NCBI GenBank assembly: GCA_035403085.1
Contig: DAONEM010000041.1
Span: forward strand, 1 to 17,807
Source: JAMOAD01 sp023621955
Lineage (GTDB): Bacteria; Acidobacteriota; Aminicenantia; JAMOAD01
Direction: 5' to 3'
DNA: 17,807 nucleotides
Shown: positions 6,185 to 13,544 of the stretch, piece by piece
How the letters are laid out: each line of letters opens with the position of its first letter
Position numbering within the stretch: position 1 is the stretch's first letter
Translations under genes and position numbers: made by a program
The notes under the pieces: model-generated
Database searches by the model: none
What the model saw: only the letters and a program-made list of their open reading frames with translations
Told to the model about the DNA's origin: nothing

Positions 6185-6293
6185 AAAAGGGAATGTCCCT
6201 TGTAGATCCCAGATTTTAAAAGGGAGTGTCCCTTGTAGGCCAAAAAGAGCTCTTCCCTCACTGAAAATTTGCGTCTGCGGGAGAGGACTGGTC

Positions 6294-8207
6294 TCAGGTG
6301 GTCTTAAACCTGTCGGTGAGAATCTTCATCTGGTCGGCCAGATCCGAAAGCTCTTGGGTGACCAGGGCGGTTTCCTTGAGGGCGTTGACGCTCTGGCTGG
6401 TTCCCTGGGCGATCCCCTGAATGTTGGAGTTCACCTCTTCGATGGTGGCGTTCTCCTGGGTGATGGCCGAAGAGATGGTGGTCGTGGCGTCCAGGACCTC
6501 TTCACTCCCCTTGATGATCGCCTCCAGTGTCGAGAGGGACTCCTTGCCGAGTCTGGCGCTCTCCTCAACCTGCCGAGAGGTCTCCTCCATCGCCTGCTGG
6601 GCTTTGGAAGAGCTCTTCTGCAAACCTTGGATAATGGTTCCGATCTCCTTCGTGGAGCCCGCGGTCCGTTCGGCCAGCTTCCGGACTTCGTCGGCTACGA
6701 CGGCGAACCCGCGGCCCGCCTCGCCTGCCCTCGCGGCTTCGATGGCGGCGTTCAGGGCCAAGAGGTTCGTCTGGTCCGAAACCTCGTGGATCACCGAGAG
6801 AATGTTTCCGATGGTGGCGATGGAGGAGCCGAGCTCATGAAGGATCGCATTCAGGTTGGCCGTCTGGGATTGGATCGTCTCCATGGAGGAGAGAGAGGCT
6901 TCGATGGAGAGGGAACCCTTCTTGGTGGTGTCCACCGAAAGGGTCACCGTTCCCTGAGTCGATTCCAGAGTCTTGGCGATATCGTTGGAGGTTGCGGCCA
7001 GTTCTTCCAGGGCGGAAGCCACCGAAGTCGCCTGGGATTCCTGTTGGGAGGAGGTGGCCGTGAGCTCTTCTGCCGTCGAAGAGAGCTGGAAGCTTCTCTC
7101 CCGAACCTTGGCGGATGTGGACTTGATCTCCTTGACGAGCTCCTCGATCCGGTTTAAGAAACGGTTGAACTCCGAGGCCAGGTCTCCGATCTCATCGTTG
7201 GATCCGATGATGAGGCGCTTCGTGAGATCCGCCTCCCCTTCCGCCAGCTCCCTGGCCCTGGCGATAGCATGGTGAATCCCCTTGAGCAACGCCTTGATGT
7301 AGGCTCCGAAAGCGAGGAGCAAGAGAGTGCCCATGACGGCAAAGGTGGCGAAGAGTGCGGTGAACAAACCTTTGTAGGTTGCCGAGATATGGGCTCGGCT
7401 CTTGCCGATGAAGAACATCCCCGTGTTGGCGCCGCTGGGGTCTTGGATAGGCCAGTAGACAGTGTTGTAGGGTTGTCCGAAGAGTTTGATCTGCCCGTGG
7501 AAGGACTCTCCCTTGGTCAAGACTCGGTCGAGAACCTCCCGATTGTCCAGAGAGGTCCCTACCGCCCGTTTGCCCTCCTTGAGAATCGTCGTTGCGACCC
7601 TGGTGTCGCCGTCGAAAACGGTGAACTCCGAGTCCCAAAGGGCCTTCACCTCGTCGGCCAACGCCTCGTTTCCGTGGACGATGAAGCCTGCCAGGATGGC
7701 GCCGACGACGGTGCCTCCGTTGCGCAGAGGGACCGTAACGGTGTAGGCCAACTTGGAAGCCCCGCTCCTCTCATAGCCCGCCGAACTCTCTCCGGCGAGG
7801 GAGCGGAGAACGTTCTTCTGGTTCTGGAGAGAGTCACCGGAACCTTCCGCATGGCCCCGGGTTGCGACGATGCCTTGAGCGTCGACGAAGGTGATGAAGT
7901 CCAGACCGGAGTTCTGGAGGAACTCCCGGCCCATTTTCTGTAGCGAGGAACTCTCTTGAGAGAGGAGTGCCTTGGAGATCTCCTGGTTTTGGGCGGCCAG
8001 TGAGGCCGAGGTCCGAGCCTGCCTCTCCTTGAGGGAGAAGAAGTCGGAGATTTGCTTCTGGGCGGATTTCATGTCGTCCATGGCCTTGTTCTCGAGGTTG
8101 GACGAGAGGATGAGGTACGAGACGGCTCCGATGGTCAAGACAAAGAGAAAGATGGCTGCGGTGAGGAAAAGAATCATGCGACCGAGAAGAGTCCTTCTTG
8201 TTCCCAT
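6294..8207 (-). CDS. Methyl-accepting chemotaxis protein with periplasmic Cache-type sensor
   Basis: This is a 637-residue transmembrane chemoreceptor. TM1 spans about 12-35, the periplasmic sensor about 36-277, TM2 about 278-303 and HAMP about 304-356. The cytoplasmic signalling coiled coil covers about 370-637. The hairpin tip that contacts CheA and CheW is present around 474-517, including NLLALNAAIEAARAGEAGRG. The sensor has typical Cache features (LDFITFVDAQGIVATRG and VYWPIQDPSGANTGMFFIGK), resembling Cache3/Cache2 or dCache types; the ligand cannot be read from sequence. The chain ends at DRFKTT with no CheR-tethering pentapeptide. The ATG at 8207 follows AGGGAG by about six bases. No che genes are nearby, so this is an orphan receptor. 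Its transcript would run into the hairpin repeat array. Confidence 0.95.
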   Translation of the reverse strand: MGTRRTLLGRMILFLTAAIFLFVLTIGAVSYLILSSNLENKAMDDMKSAQKQISDFFSLKERQARTSASLAAQNQEISKALLSQESSSLQKMGREFLQNSGLDFITFVDAQGIVATRGHAEGSGDSLQNQKNVLRSLAGESSAGYERSGASKLAYTVTVPLRNGGTVVGAILAGFIVHGNEALADEVKALWDSEFTVFDGDTRVATTILKEGKRAVGTSLDNREVLDRVLTKGESFHGQIKLFGQPYNTVYWPIQDPSGANTGMFFIGKSRAHISATYKGLFTALFATFAVMGTLLLLAFGAYIKALLKGIHHAIARARELAEGEADLTKRLIIGSNDEIGDLASEFNRFLNRIEELVKEIKSTSAKVRERSFQLSSTAEELTATSSQQESQATSVASALEELAATSNDIAKTLESTQGTVTLSVDTTKKGSLSIEASLSSMETIQSQTANLNAILHELGSSIATIGNILSVIHEVSDQTNLLALNAAIEAARAGEAGRGFAVVADEVRKLAERTAGSTKEIGTIIQGLQKSSSKAQQAMEETSRQVEESARLGKESLSTLEAIIKGSEEVLDATTTISSAITQENATIEEVNSNIQGIAQGTSQSVNALKETALVTQELSDLADQMKILTDRFKTT

Positions 8208-8252
8208 AGTGTTCTCCCTGGAATGGAAAGATAGATTAAAAAGAATTTTTAT

Positions 8253-8261
8253 ATTCTAACA
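8253..8261 (-). promoter_or_regulatory. Extended -10 promoter of the chemoreceptor gene
   Basis: The minus strand reads TGTTAGAAT, an extended -10 with TAGAAT (five of six), about 45 bases upstream of the start codon. No good -35 was seen. A sigma-28 match was looked for and is poor. Confidence 0.4.
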
Positions 8262-8596
8262 TAGAACGGCGGAAAAACCCTCGACATGGTTATAAAAAAG
8301 TAGCCTCATTTCGAGAAATAACCTTTTTTGAAAGGGGGCTCAGAAGGATAGAACTTTTCCGAGCAGTCGAAATAAGAAGCGGTGAGGTTCGAGAAAAGGC
8401 ATTGGAAAATCGAGCTAAGAGCGATGGCCCTGGAGTGTAGAAAAAACTCGAGAGGAGAGGGAACTTCTCTACTACGCTCCTCAAAAGGTTGGGAAAACAG
8501 AAAATATATTGACATGGAACTAACTACAAGACAACCGTTAGCAGATTAATAGCAATAATTATTTGACGGATAATACGGTTATAAATCTCCTCGGAA
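8262..8596. other. AT-rich intergenic stretch with no recognisable gene
   Basis: This lies between the divergent chemoreceptor and phosphate-transport genes and is clearly richer in A and T than its neighbours. It contains short open frames on the minus strand (up to 69 codons) that lack ribosome sites and resemble no family I know. TTGACA at 8509-8514 has no -10 at the right distance. I see no tRNA, riboswitch or mobile-element ends. Confidence 0.5.
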
Positions 8597-8635
8597 CCCC
8601 TCTTTTCAGGAAGCGGAGGTTGTTGAAAAGAGGGG
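8597..8635. repeat. Perfect 12-bp inverted repeat at the DUF47-pit promoter
   Basis: CCCCTCTTTTCA (8597-8608) and TGAAAAGAGGGG (8624-8635) are exact reverse complements with a 15-base spacer. The right arm contains most of the -35 element at 8623-8628. This placement fits an operator, or a hairpin that ends incoming transcription. It is not a PhoB box (no direct CTGTCAT-like repeats). Confidence 0.7.
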
Positions 8636-8651
8636 GAGTCTGTGGTATCTT
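8623..8651 (+). promoter_or_regulatory. Promoter of the DUF47-pit operon
   Basis: TTGAAA (8623-8628), a 17-base spacer and TATCTT (8646-8651) give a predicted start near 8658 and a leader of about 30 bases carrying the GAGGTGAGAGG ribosome site. Confidence 0.6.
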
Positions 8652-8687
8652 AGCCTACAATTTTGGGATGTCCAGCGAGGTGAGAGG

Positions 8688-9317
8688 ATGTTTAAGAACT
8701 TGGTTCCTCAGGACCAGATTTTCTTTGATATGTTCGATCAGATGGCGGTGAACATCGTCGACGGCGCGCTACTCCTCAAGAAGATGGTGGACAACTCGGA
8801 TAACAACTCCGAGTATGCCCAGCAGATCAAGACCCTGGAGCATCAGACCGACGAACTCGTTCACAAGACCCTCTCCCACCTCCATACGACCTTCGTCACC
8901 CCCATCGAGAGGGAGGATATCCACCGTCTCTTGGTGAAGCTCGACGACATCCTGGACTTGACGAACAAGGCCTCCGCGGGGATCGATATGAACAAGCCCA
9001 AGACCTTTCCCCGGGAGATGGCCGACCTCGTCGAGGTCCTGGTCGAGAGTGTCCGGATCATCCAGCAGATGGTTGCGCTTCTTCGGCACCTGAAGAAGAA
9101 GAGCCAGGAGATCTTGGACCTGACCGTGGAGATCAACCGCCTGGAGAACCAGGGGGACTTCATCCGCCGTTCCACCATCGCCCGTCTCTTCCAGGAGGAG
9201 AAAGACCCCTTCGAGATGATCAAATGGAAAGATATCCTCGGCTACGTGGAGAAGGCGACCGACCGTTGCGAAGATGTCGGGGATATCGCCGAAGGTATCG
9301 TTCTCGAAAACACGTGA
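8688..9317 (+). CDS. DUF47 / PhoU-like Pit accessory protein
   Basis: This 209-residue soluble, largely helical protein matches the DUF47 (PhoU-like, YkaA) family in length and pattern. Examples are VPQDQIFFDMFDQMAVNIVD near the N-terminus, TPIEREDIHRLLVKLDDILD in the middle and DILGYVEKATDRCEDVGDIAE near the end. The helices carry the acidic E/D-x-x-x-D patterns that bind metal clusters in PhoU proteins. Members are almost always encoded beside Pit transporters and are thought to control them. Here the pit gene begins seven bases after the stop, so the two form an operon. The ATG follows GAGGTGAGAGG closely. Confidence 0.93.
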   Translation: MFKNLVPQDQIFFDMFDQMAVNIVDGALLLKKMVDNSDNNSEYAQQIKTLEHQTDELVHKTLSHLHTTFVTPIEREDIHRLLVKLDDILDLTNKASAGIDMNKPKTFPREMADLVEVLVESVRIIQQMVALLRHLKKKSQEILDLTVEINRLENQGDFIRRSTIARLFQEEKDPFEMIKWKDILGYVEKATDRCEDVGDIAEGIVLENT

Positions 9318-9324
9318 GCCGGAA

Positions 9325-10317
9325 ATGGTCTTAATCGTCGCCATCATCGCCCTCGCCCTCCTCTTCGATTTTCTCAACGGGATGAACGATGCGGCCAACT
9401 CCGTGGCCACCATCGTCTCCACCCGGGTCCTCTCCCCGAAGCAGGCCGTCGTCTGGGCCTCCTTCTTCAACTTCATCGCCGTCTTCTTCTTCGGCGTCCA
9501 CGTGGCGACCACCATCGGTCAGGGTATCGTCATCACCTCCGTGATCACCCCCCCTCTTCTCCTGGTGACTCTGGTCAGCGCCATCCTCTGGACCTACGGT
9601 TGCACCCGTATCGGACTTCCCATCAGCGTCTCCCATGCCCTGGTGGGAGGGCTCATCGGCGCCGGGCTGGCCAAGGGGGGAATCCACGCCCTCGAATTTT
9701 CCGGGATCTTCAAGGTCTGCCTCTTCATCGTCCTCTCCCCTCTGATCGGGATGTTTATGGGTTACGTGATCATGGTGATCGTCTACCGGATCTGCTACCA
9801 CTTCCACCTTGTCCCCAGGACGGTGGACAAGTGGTTCAGGAAGCTCCAGCTCTTCTCCGCCGCCCTCTACAGCCTCGGTCACGGCTCCAACGACGCCCAG
9901 AAGACCATGGGGATCATCGCCGTTCTCCTCTACTCCACCGGTCACCTAGGCAAGGTCTTCCATATCCCCTTCTGGGTGATTCTGAGCTGTTACTCCTCCA
10001 TCGCCTTGGGCACTCTCCTGGGGGGGTGGAAGGTGATCGCGACCCTGGGGATGAAGATGACCAAGCTTCGTCCCGCCCACGCCTTCAGCTCCGAAACCGC
10101 CGCGGCCTTCTCGATCCTTCTCTCTTCCTTCATGGGGATTCCCGTCTCCACGACACATACCATCACCGGAGGAATCATCGGAGTCGGCGCCACCACGAGC
10201 CTCTCGGGGATCCGTTGGGGAATCGCCTACAAGATCGTCTGGGCTTGGGTTCTCACGATTCCTTCGACGGCGGTCGTCTCCGCGCTCCTCTGGTTCCTCG
10301 TCTCCCCTCTTCTCTGA
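9325..10317 (+). CDS. pit: Low-affinity inorganic phosphate transporter, Pit family (PiT)
   Basis: This is a 330-residue integral membrane protein with about ten hydrophobic segments. It has the two inverted PiT signature repeats, DFLNGMNDAANSVATIVSTR (15-34) with LPISVSHALVGGLIGAG in the first half, and LGHGSNDAQKTMGI with GIPVSTTHTITGGIIGVGAT in the second. The family moves phosphate, often as a metal-phosphate complex, driven by protons or sodium ions. The length matches the short bacterial Pit type, without the large internal loop of E. coli PitA. I chose the ATG at 9325 because the membrane domain starts there, seven bases past the DUF47 stop. The ribosome site is weak (GAGCCGG), so translational coupling is likely. 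Confidence 0.94.
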   Translation: MVLIVAIIALALLFDFLNGMNDAANSVATIVSTRVLSPKQAVVWASFFNFIAVFFFGVHVATTIGQGIVITSVITPPLLLVTLVSAILWTYGCTRIGLPISVSHALVGGLIGAGLAKGGIHALEFSGIFKVCLFIVLSPLIGMFMGYVIMVIVYRICYHFHLVPRTVDKWFRKLQLFSAALYSLGHGSNDAQKTMGIIAVLLYSTGHLGKVFHIPFWVILSCYSSIALGTLLGGWKVIATLGMKMTKLRPAHAFSSETAAAFSILLSSFMGIPVSTTHTITGGIIGVGATTSLSGIRWGIAYKIVWAWVLTIPSTAVVSALLWFLVSPLL

Positions 10318-10452
10318 TCGAATCCGGGAACCCTTACCCTAGGCAGGGCCTTCTTTCTGGGCGACACCCACCCTCCCCTTGACTCTTCTGGGTCTTTTAA
10401 AGGATTTTTTCACTTCTCACAAAGCCCTTTTCCTCTTTGTCGACTTTCAGGG

Positions 10453-10458
10453 TATAAT
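10453..10458 (+). promoter_or_regulatory. -10 element of lptD
   Basis: This is a perfect TATAAT. The lptD ATG begins ten bases after the end of this box, so the predicted 5' leader is only about three bases. The expected -35 position holds only a weak T/C-rich match. Confidence 0.5.
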
Positions 10459-10467
10459 AACTTCCCC

Positions 10468-12600
10468 ATGGCAAAGATAAGAGTCATCACGTGTGTATGT
10501 CTTCTTCTCCTTTCAGGGGCTCTCTTCGCTCAAGGAACGATCCGGGTTCAGCAGAAGAGTTACCGCGTCGAAGGGGACCTGATGATCTTCGAAGGAGAGG
10601 TGCGCTTCTTCGACGGCGAGCTGAAAATTTTCGCCGACTCCATCCGCTATAACACCAAGACCGAAGAGGGCACAGCGGAGGGGAACGTCCAGATCGTCTC
10701 CCCCTCCTCCCTCTTCTACGCCTCAAAGGTGGTCTTCCAGCTCAAAGCGAACAGGATGGAGGCCCTGGAAGTGACCGGATCCCTGAAGCCCGACCTCTCC
10801 TTGAGGGCCGCTAGGATCGTACAGACTAAGAAGGGTGAGTTTCGTTTCTACCAGGGAAATTTCACCGGATGCACCCAGTGCAACCCCCGCTGGCAGATCA
10901 AGGCCTCCAGGGGAAAGCTCGTACAAGAGGACCACCTCGAACTCTGGAGCGCGACCCTCAAGGCCAAGGGCGTTCCCATCCTCTTCCTTCCTTACCTCTA
11001 CTACCCCATCGATAACAACGAGAGGAAGACCGGATTCTTGATGCCCTCGGTGGGATACTCCACCTTCAAGGGTTACACGGTGAGGGAGGCCTTCTTCTGG
11101 GCCATGAGGGACAACATGGACCTGACCGTGAGCGGCGACCACTATTCGGAGTTCGGGAACGGGGTCTCCGGCTCTTTCCGCTATGGGGATTGGCAAGGGA
11201 ACTTCCTGACCATGAAGGGGGCCCAGGTAGGCAAAGACGGGAACTCCGACTACCTCCTCCAGGGAGACGGACTCTTCAAGACCGTCAAGGGTGGAAGCGT
11301 CGGCTTCAACGTCAACATGAACAGCAGCGTCACTTTCTTGCAAAACTTCTCCGACAGCTTCAACTACGCCCTGGTCAGAAACTTCTATTCAAGCGTCTAC
11401 CTCAAACAGCGGTTCGGCCGTCTTAACCTTCAGATGAACGCCGACACATCGGAGAGTTACTTCTCTTACAACGACAGGACCATCAAGATCCGCCACCTCC
11501 CTAACCTTGAGGCCAGCCTTTACCAGAGCGCCTTGATCCCGCGTTTCCTCTACTTCTCTTTCGATGGCGGTTACGCAAGAACCTCCAGGCTCTTTGGCGA
11601 GGAGTGGACCACGGTTCCCCGATTCACGGCGAGCCCCACGCTGACCTCTACGCTCAAGCTCTTCCCCTGGCTCTTTGGAACCGCCGAGTACACCAGGAAG
11701 AACATCCTCTACGGGAAGGGGTATGAAGATGTCAAGGGGAAGAGAACCCTCACCGACAAAGACCTCTACGTCTCCCAAGATAAAGTCTCCGTCTCTCTGA
11801 CGGGTCCCTCCTTCTACAAAGTGTACAACACCTCTTGGAGCGGAATCTTCTCCAAGGTGAAACACACCGTGGAACCGGTGGTCACCTACAGCTACTCCTC
11901 CCTCAACGATGAAGACAAGGCCAAGACGCCTAACCTTGAGTGGAACGACAACCTCTACTACGACCACTCCCTCGACTTTTCCATCACCAGTCGGTTGATC
12001 ACGAAGAAAGCGGAGGGCGAGAGCCCCCGGGAGATTCTCTCCTTCGGTGGCGGGCAGAGCTATTTCTTCACCCCGGAGCGGCAGAGAATCTGGTTTCAGC
12101 TTCCCACAGGGCACGCGCCGATCAAATGGTCGGAAAGGAGCCTCTTCCTGAGGGCCATGCCCGCAGACACCTTCTACCTCTCCGTGCGGGGAACCCACAA
12201 CCAGTACTACCACTCCTTCCGGAACCTCTCCGTCTCCATGACCTTTCACGACAAGGGGAATACCAAGTACCTTGAGCTTACCTACAGCCGATCGAAGACT
12301 CTCCGGCCCGACTTGGACGATACCCCGGAATCCTCAGATTTTTTCAAGGGGAGGTTGACCTTCGTTCCGGCCAACAGCCCCATCAAGGTGACAACCTTCA
12401 TCGATTACGACGTGAAGGAGAAGAAGCTCTACTCCGCCGGGGCCTTCGCGGTTTTAAAGTTCCAGTGCATCTCCCTGAACCTGGATTTCAAGAAGGTGGG
12501 GTACAGGCCCTCCGGAAAGGATACCCAGATTCTCTTCGGAATATCCCTGGGGAACGTTGCCATCTCACCGGACCTCTGGAACGAGATGAAGAGCTTCTGA
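10468..12600 (+). CDS. lptD: LPS-assembly outer-membrane protein LptD (OstA/Imp)
   Basis: This 710-residue precursor has a signal peptide at 1-21 (cut near ALFAQ). A periplasmic OstA-type jellyroll covers about 25-165, with repeated strands such as EGEVRFFDGELKIFADSIRY. A C-terminal beta-barrel domain is introduced by the LptD hallmarks LPYLYYPIDNNERKTGFLMP and SVGYSTFKGY. LptD takes LPS from LptA and inserts it into the outer leaflet. It carries FTGCTQCNPRW with two close cysteines (C135, C138) and a single Cys near the C-terminus, unlike the E. coli disulfide pattern. No purine-rich ribosome site precedes the ATG, and the -10 box is almost adjacent. The start is firm because the signal peptide begins there. 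No other lpt gene is in the window. Confidence 0.93.
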   Translation: MAKIRVITCVCLLLLSGALFAQGTIRVQQKSYRVEGDLMIFEGEVRFFDGELKIFADSIRYNTKTEEGTAEGNVQIVSPSSLFYASKVVFQLKANRMEALEVTGSLKPDLSLRAARIVQTKKGEFRFYQGNFTGCTQCNPRWQIKASRGKLVQEDHLELWSATLKAKGVPILFLPYLYYPIDNNERKTGFLMPSVGYSTFKGYTVREAFFWAMRDNMDLTVSGDHYSEFGNGVSGSFRYGDWQGNFLTMKGAQVGKDGNSDYLLQGDGLFKTVKGGSVGFNVNMNSSVTFLQNFSDSFNYALVRNFYSSVYLKQRFGRLNLQMNADTSESYFSYNDRTIKIRHLPNLEASLYQSALIPRFLYFSFDGGYARTSRLFGEEWTTVPRFTASPTLTSTLKLFPWLFGTAEYTRKNILYGKGYEDVKGKRTLTDKDLYVSQDKVSVSLTGPSFYKVYNTSWSGIFSKVKHTVEPVVTYSYSSLNDEDKAKTPNLEWNDNLYYDHSLDFSITSRLITKKAEGESPREILSFGGGQSYFFTPERQRIWFQLPTGHAPIKWSERSLFLRAMPADTFYLSVRGTHNQYYHSFRNLSVSMTFHDKGNTKYLELTYSRSKTLRPDLDDTPESSDFFKGRLTFVPANSPIKVTTFIDYDVKEKKLYSAGAFAVLKFQCISLNLDFKKVGYRPSGKDTQILFGISLGNVAISPDLWNEMKSF

Positions 12601-12641
12601 GGGAGTCCTTGAAAGGCTCCGAAGCCGCGAGGGGGAAAGGG

Positions 12642-13199
12642 TCAGGCTTCCGGTGAGGAGCGGATGGAGATGAGCTGGTTGACCACGAGGCCGTAGAAGA
12701 CCTTGGCGACCTCGAAGATGCTCAACCCCGCTTCGAAGGCGATCTTTTTGATACTCTTATGGCCGTCAATCTTGGAGAGAATCAGCCACTCCATGGTGTT
12801 CAGCGTGATCCTCCGTTTGTCGTCGGTGGAGACGGAAAGGAAGTAGGGGATCACGTCCTCCGAGGGGATCTTCTTCCGGATCAGCTCCCACTCGTCAACG
12901 ATGCGGACGGCTTCCATCAGGACCGTGGTAAAGGATCTTCGAATCGTCGTCTCTTCGGTTACGCATCCCTGTTCGAATTCGAAGGTCCCGTTTTTCCAGG
13001 CGGCAAGCCGGTAGATGGCACTCTCGCCCTTGAGGTTCTCCTCGGCGTATTCGGCGTGGACGAGGCTGCCGTCGAGGAAGTAGATGAACCCTTCGCCCTG
13101 GTTACGGAGAAGGCGAAAACGACCCGTTTTTCCCGACGAAGCGATGAGCTGCATCACATCGGCGATGTTTATGTCTTCTAAGGAACCCTTTAGTGCCAT
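12642..13199 (-). CDS. DUF4388 domain protein with C-terminal helical/winged-helix-like region
   Basis: This 185-residue protein has an N-terminal DUF4388 domain (about 1-105): MALKGSLEDINIADVMQLIA, then GKTGRFRLLR, IYFLDGSLVHAEY, GESAIYRLAAWKNGTFEFE. The C-terminal part (about 125-180) has LNTMEWLILSKIDGHKSIKK and IFEVAKVFYGLVVNQLI, resembling a small winged-helix fold. DUF4388 proteins are found in signalling and polarity systems of many diderm bacteria, often joined to receiver domains; none is fused here. No signal peptide is present, so it is cytoplasmic. The ATG at 13199 has AGAGGAAGAGA upstream. It converges on lptD and is divergent from pckA. Confidence 0.88.
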   Translation of the reverse strand: MALKGSLEDINIADVMQLIASSGKTGRFRLLRNQGEGFIYFLDGSLVHAEYAEENLKGESAIYRLAAWKNGTFEFEQGCVTEETTIRRSFTTVLMEAVRIVDEWELIRKKIPSEDVIPYFLSVSTDDKRRITLNTMEWLILSKIDGHKSIKKIAFEAGLSIFEVAKVFYGLVVNQLISIRSSPEA

Positions 13200-13232
13200 T
13201 CTCTTCCTCTTCTTGCAAAACGACGGTCATTT

Positions 13233-13261
13233 ATTATCGACAAAACCCTCCCTCTTGTCAA
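13233..13261 (-). promoter_or_regulatory. Promoter of the DUF4388 gene
   Basis: On the minus strand, TTGACA (13261-13256), exactly 17 bases, then GATAAT (13238-13233). The leader is about 27 bases. This is one of the closest matches to the sigma-70 consensus in the window. Confidence 0.75.
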
Positions 13262-13486
13262 GGGATAAACCCTTTCTCAGAAGGGATGAGGGGGCTTTCT
13301 TTCAAGACGAAGCGACTCCCGGATCCTCCAGGAGGGATGGAAAAGAGAGCCGCCGGAGGGGCTCACTGCGCCTGGACACGCCTCCTCTGGCGTCATGGCG
13401 GGTACCCTTCCCGGAACTCTCCTTCCCAGTGGCCTACTCTCTTGGCACAGAGGGGAGGAACTTCCGCCCTAAGCCGACCCGGCCCT
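13262..13486. other. Intergenic stretch between divergent DUF4388 and pckA promoters
   Basis: About 225 bases without a convincing gene. ACGCC/GGCGT (13378-13393) forms a five-base-pair hairpin with a six-base loop. Nothing matches a riboswitch or stable RNA that I can name. A passing likeness to 5S rRNA was checked and does not hold. Confidence 0.4.
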
Positions 13487-13515
13487 TTGCCAAGCCCTCT
13501 CGGTTGGTCTATAAT
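13487..13515 (+). promoter_or_regulatory. Promoter of pckA
   Basis: TTGCCA (13487-13492), 17 bases, then a perfect TATAAT (13510-13515). The predicted start is near 13522, with a leader of about 23 bases holding AGGAGG. This suggests strong, largely constitutive expression. Confidence 0.75.
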
Positions 13516-13544
13516 GTGAGATCCGATCTCAGGAGGTTAATCCT

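Larger units (their letters stand above)
5903..6240. repeat. Array of five short hairpin repeats in A-B-A-B-A order
   Basis: The core AAGGGAGTGTCCCTT, a six-base-pair hairpin with a three-base loop, recurs with cores beginning near 5906, 6001, 6093, 6187 and 6220, each preceded by A's. The bases after the core alternate. Copies 1, 3 and 5 continue GTARGCC and copies 2 and 4 continue GTAGATCC. Copy 2 has lost one G and copy 4 has ATG instead of GTG in the loop. Read on the minus strand, each copy is a hairpin followed by four or five T's, like a small terminator downstream of the chemotaxis receptor. Spacing is about 94 bases for the first four and 33 for the last. The peptide reading shifts frame between copies (YKGHSLL, LQGTLPF, LTRDTPF), so the DNA, not a protein, is conserved. 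Confidence 0.85.

Noticed and set aside
5903..6240. CRISPR array
   Set aside because: Unit spacing is irregular (about 94 and 33 bases), the inter-core segments are themselves repeated, and no cas genes are nearby.
5839..6261. 140-codon minus-strand frame across the repeat array with YKGHSLL-like peptides
   Set aside because: The repeat units read in different frames along it and the unit spacing is not a multiple of three, so the DNA repeats produce the apparent peptide repeats.
8208..8300. Sigma-28 flagellar promoter for the chemoreceptor
   Set aside because: GCCG is present on the minus strand but the TAAA-type -35 at the needed distance is missing; an extended -10 sigma-70 site fits better.
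8306..8515. 69-codon minus-strand frame in the AT-rich gap
   Set aside because: No ribosome site, no recognisable family, and composition like non-coding sequence.
9331..9945. 204-codon open frame antisense to pit
   Set aside because: An Asp/Glu/Gly-rich string that is the antisense of hydrophobic pit codons.
11389..12249. 286-codon open frame antisense to lptD
   Set aside because: A shadow of the lptD barrel region, rich in Gly, Val and Glu without any motif.
13370..13480. 5S rRNA-like words (CCTACTCTC and AACTTCCG)
   Set aside because: The surrounding order and pairing of 5S rRNA are absent and the pckA promoter follows immediately; the match is chance.
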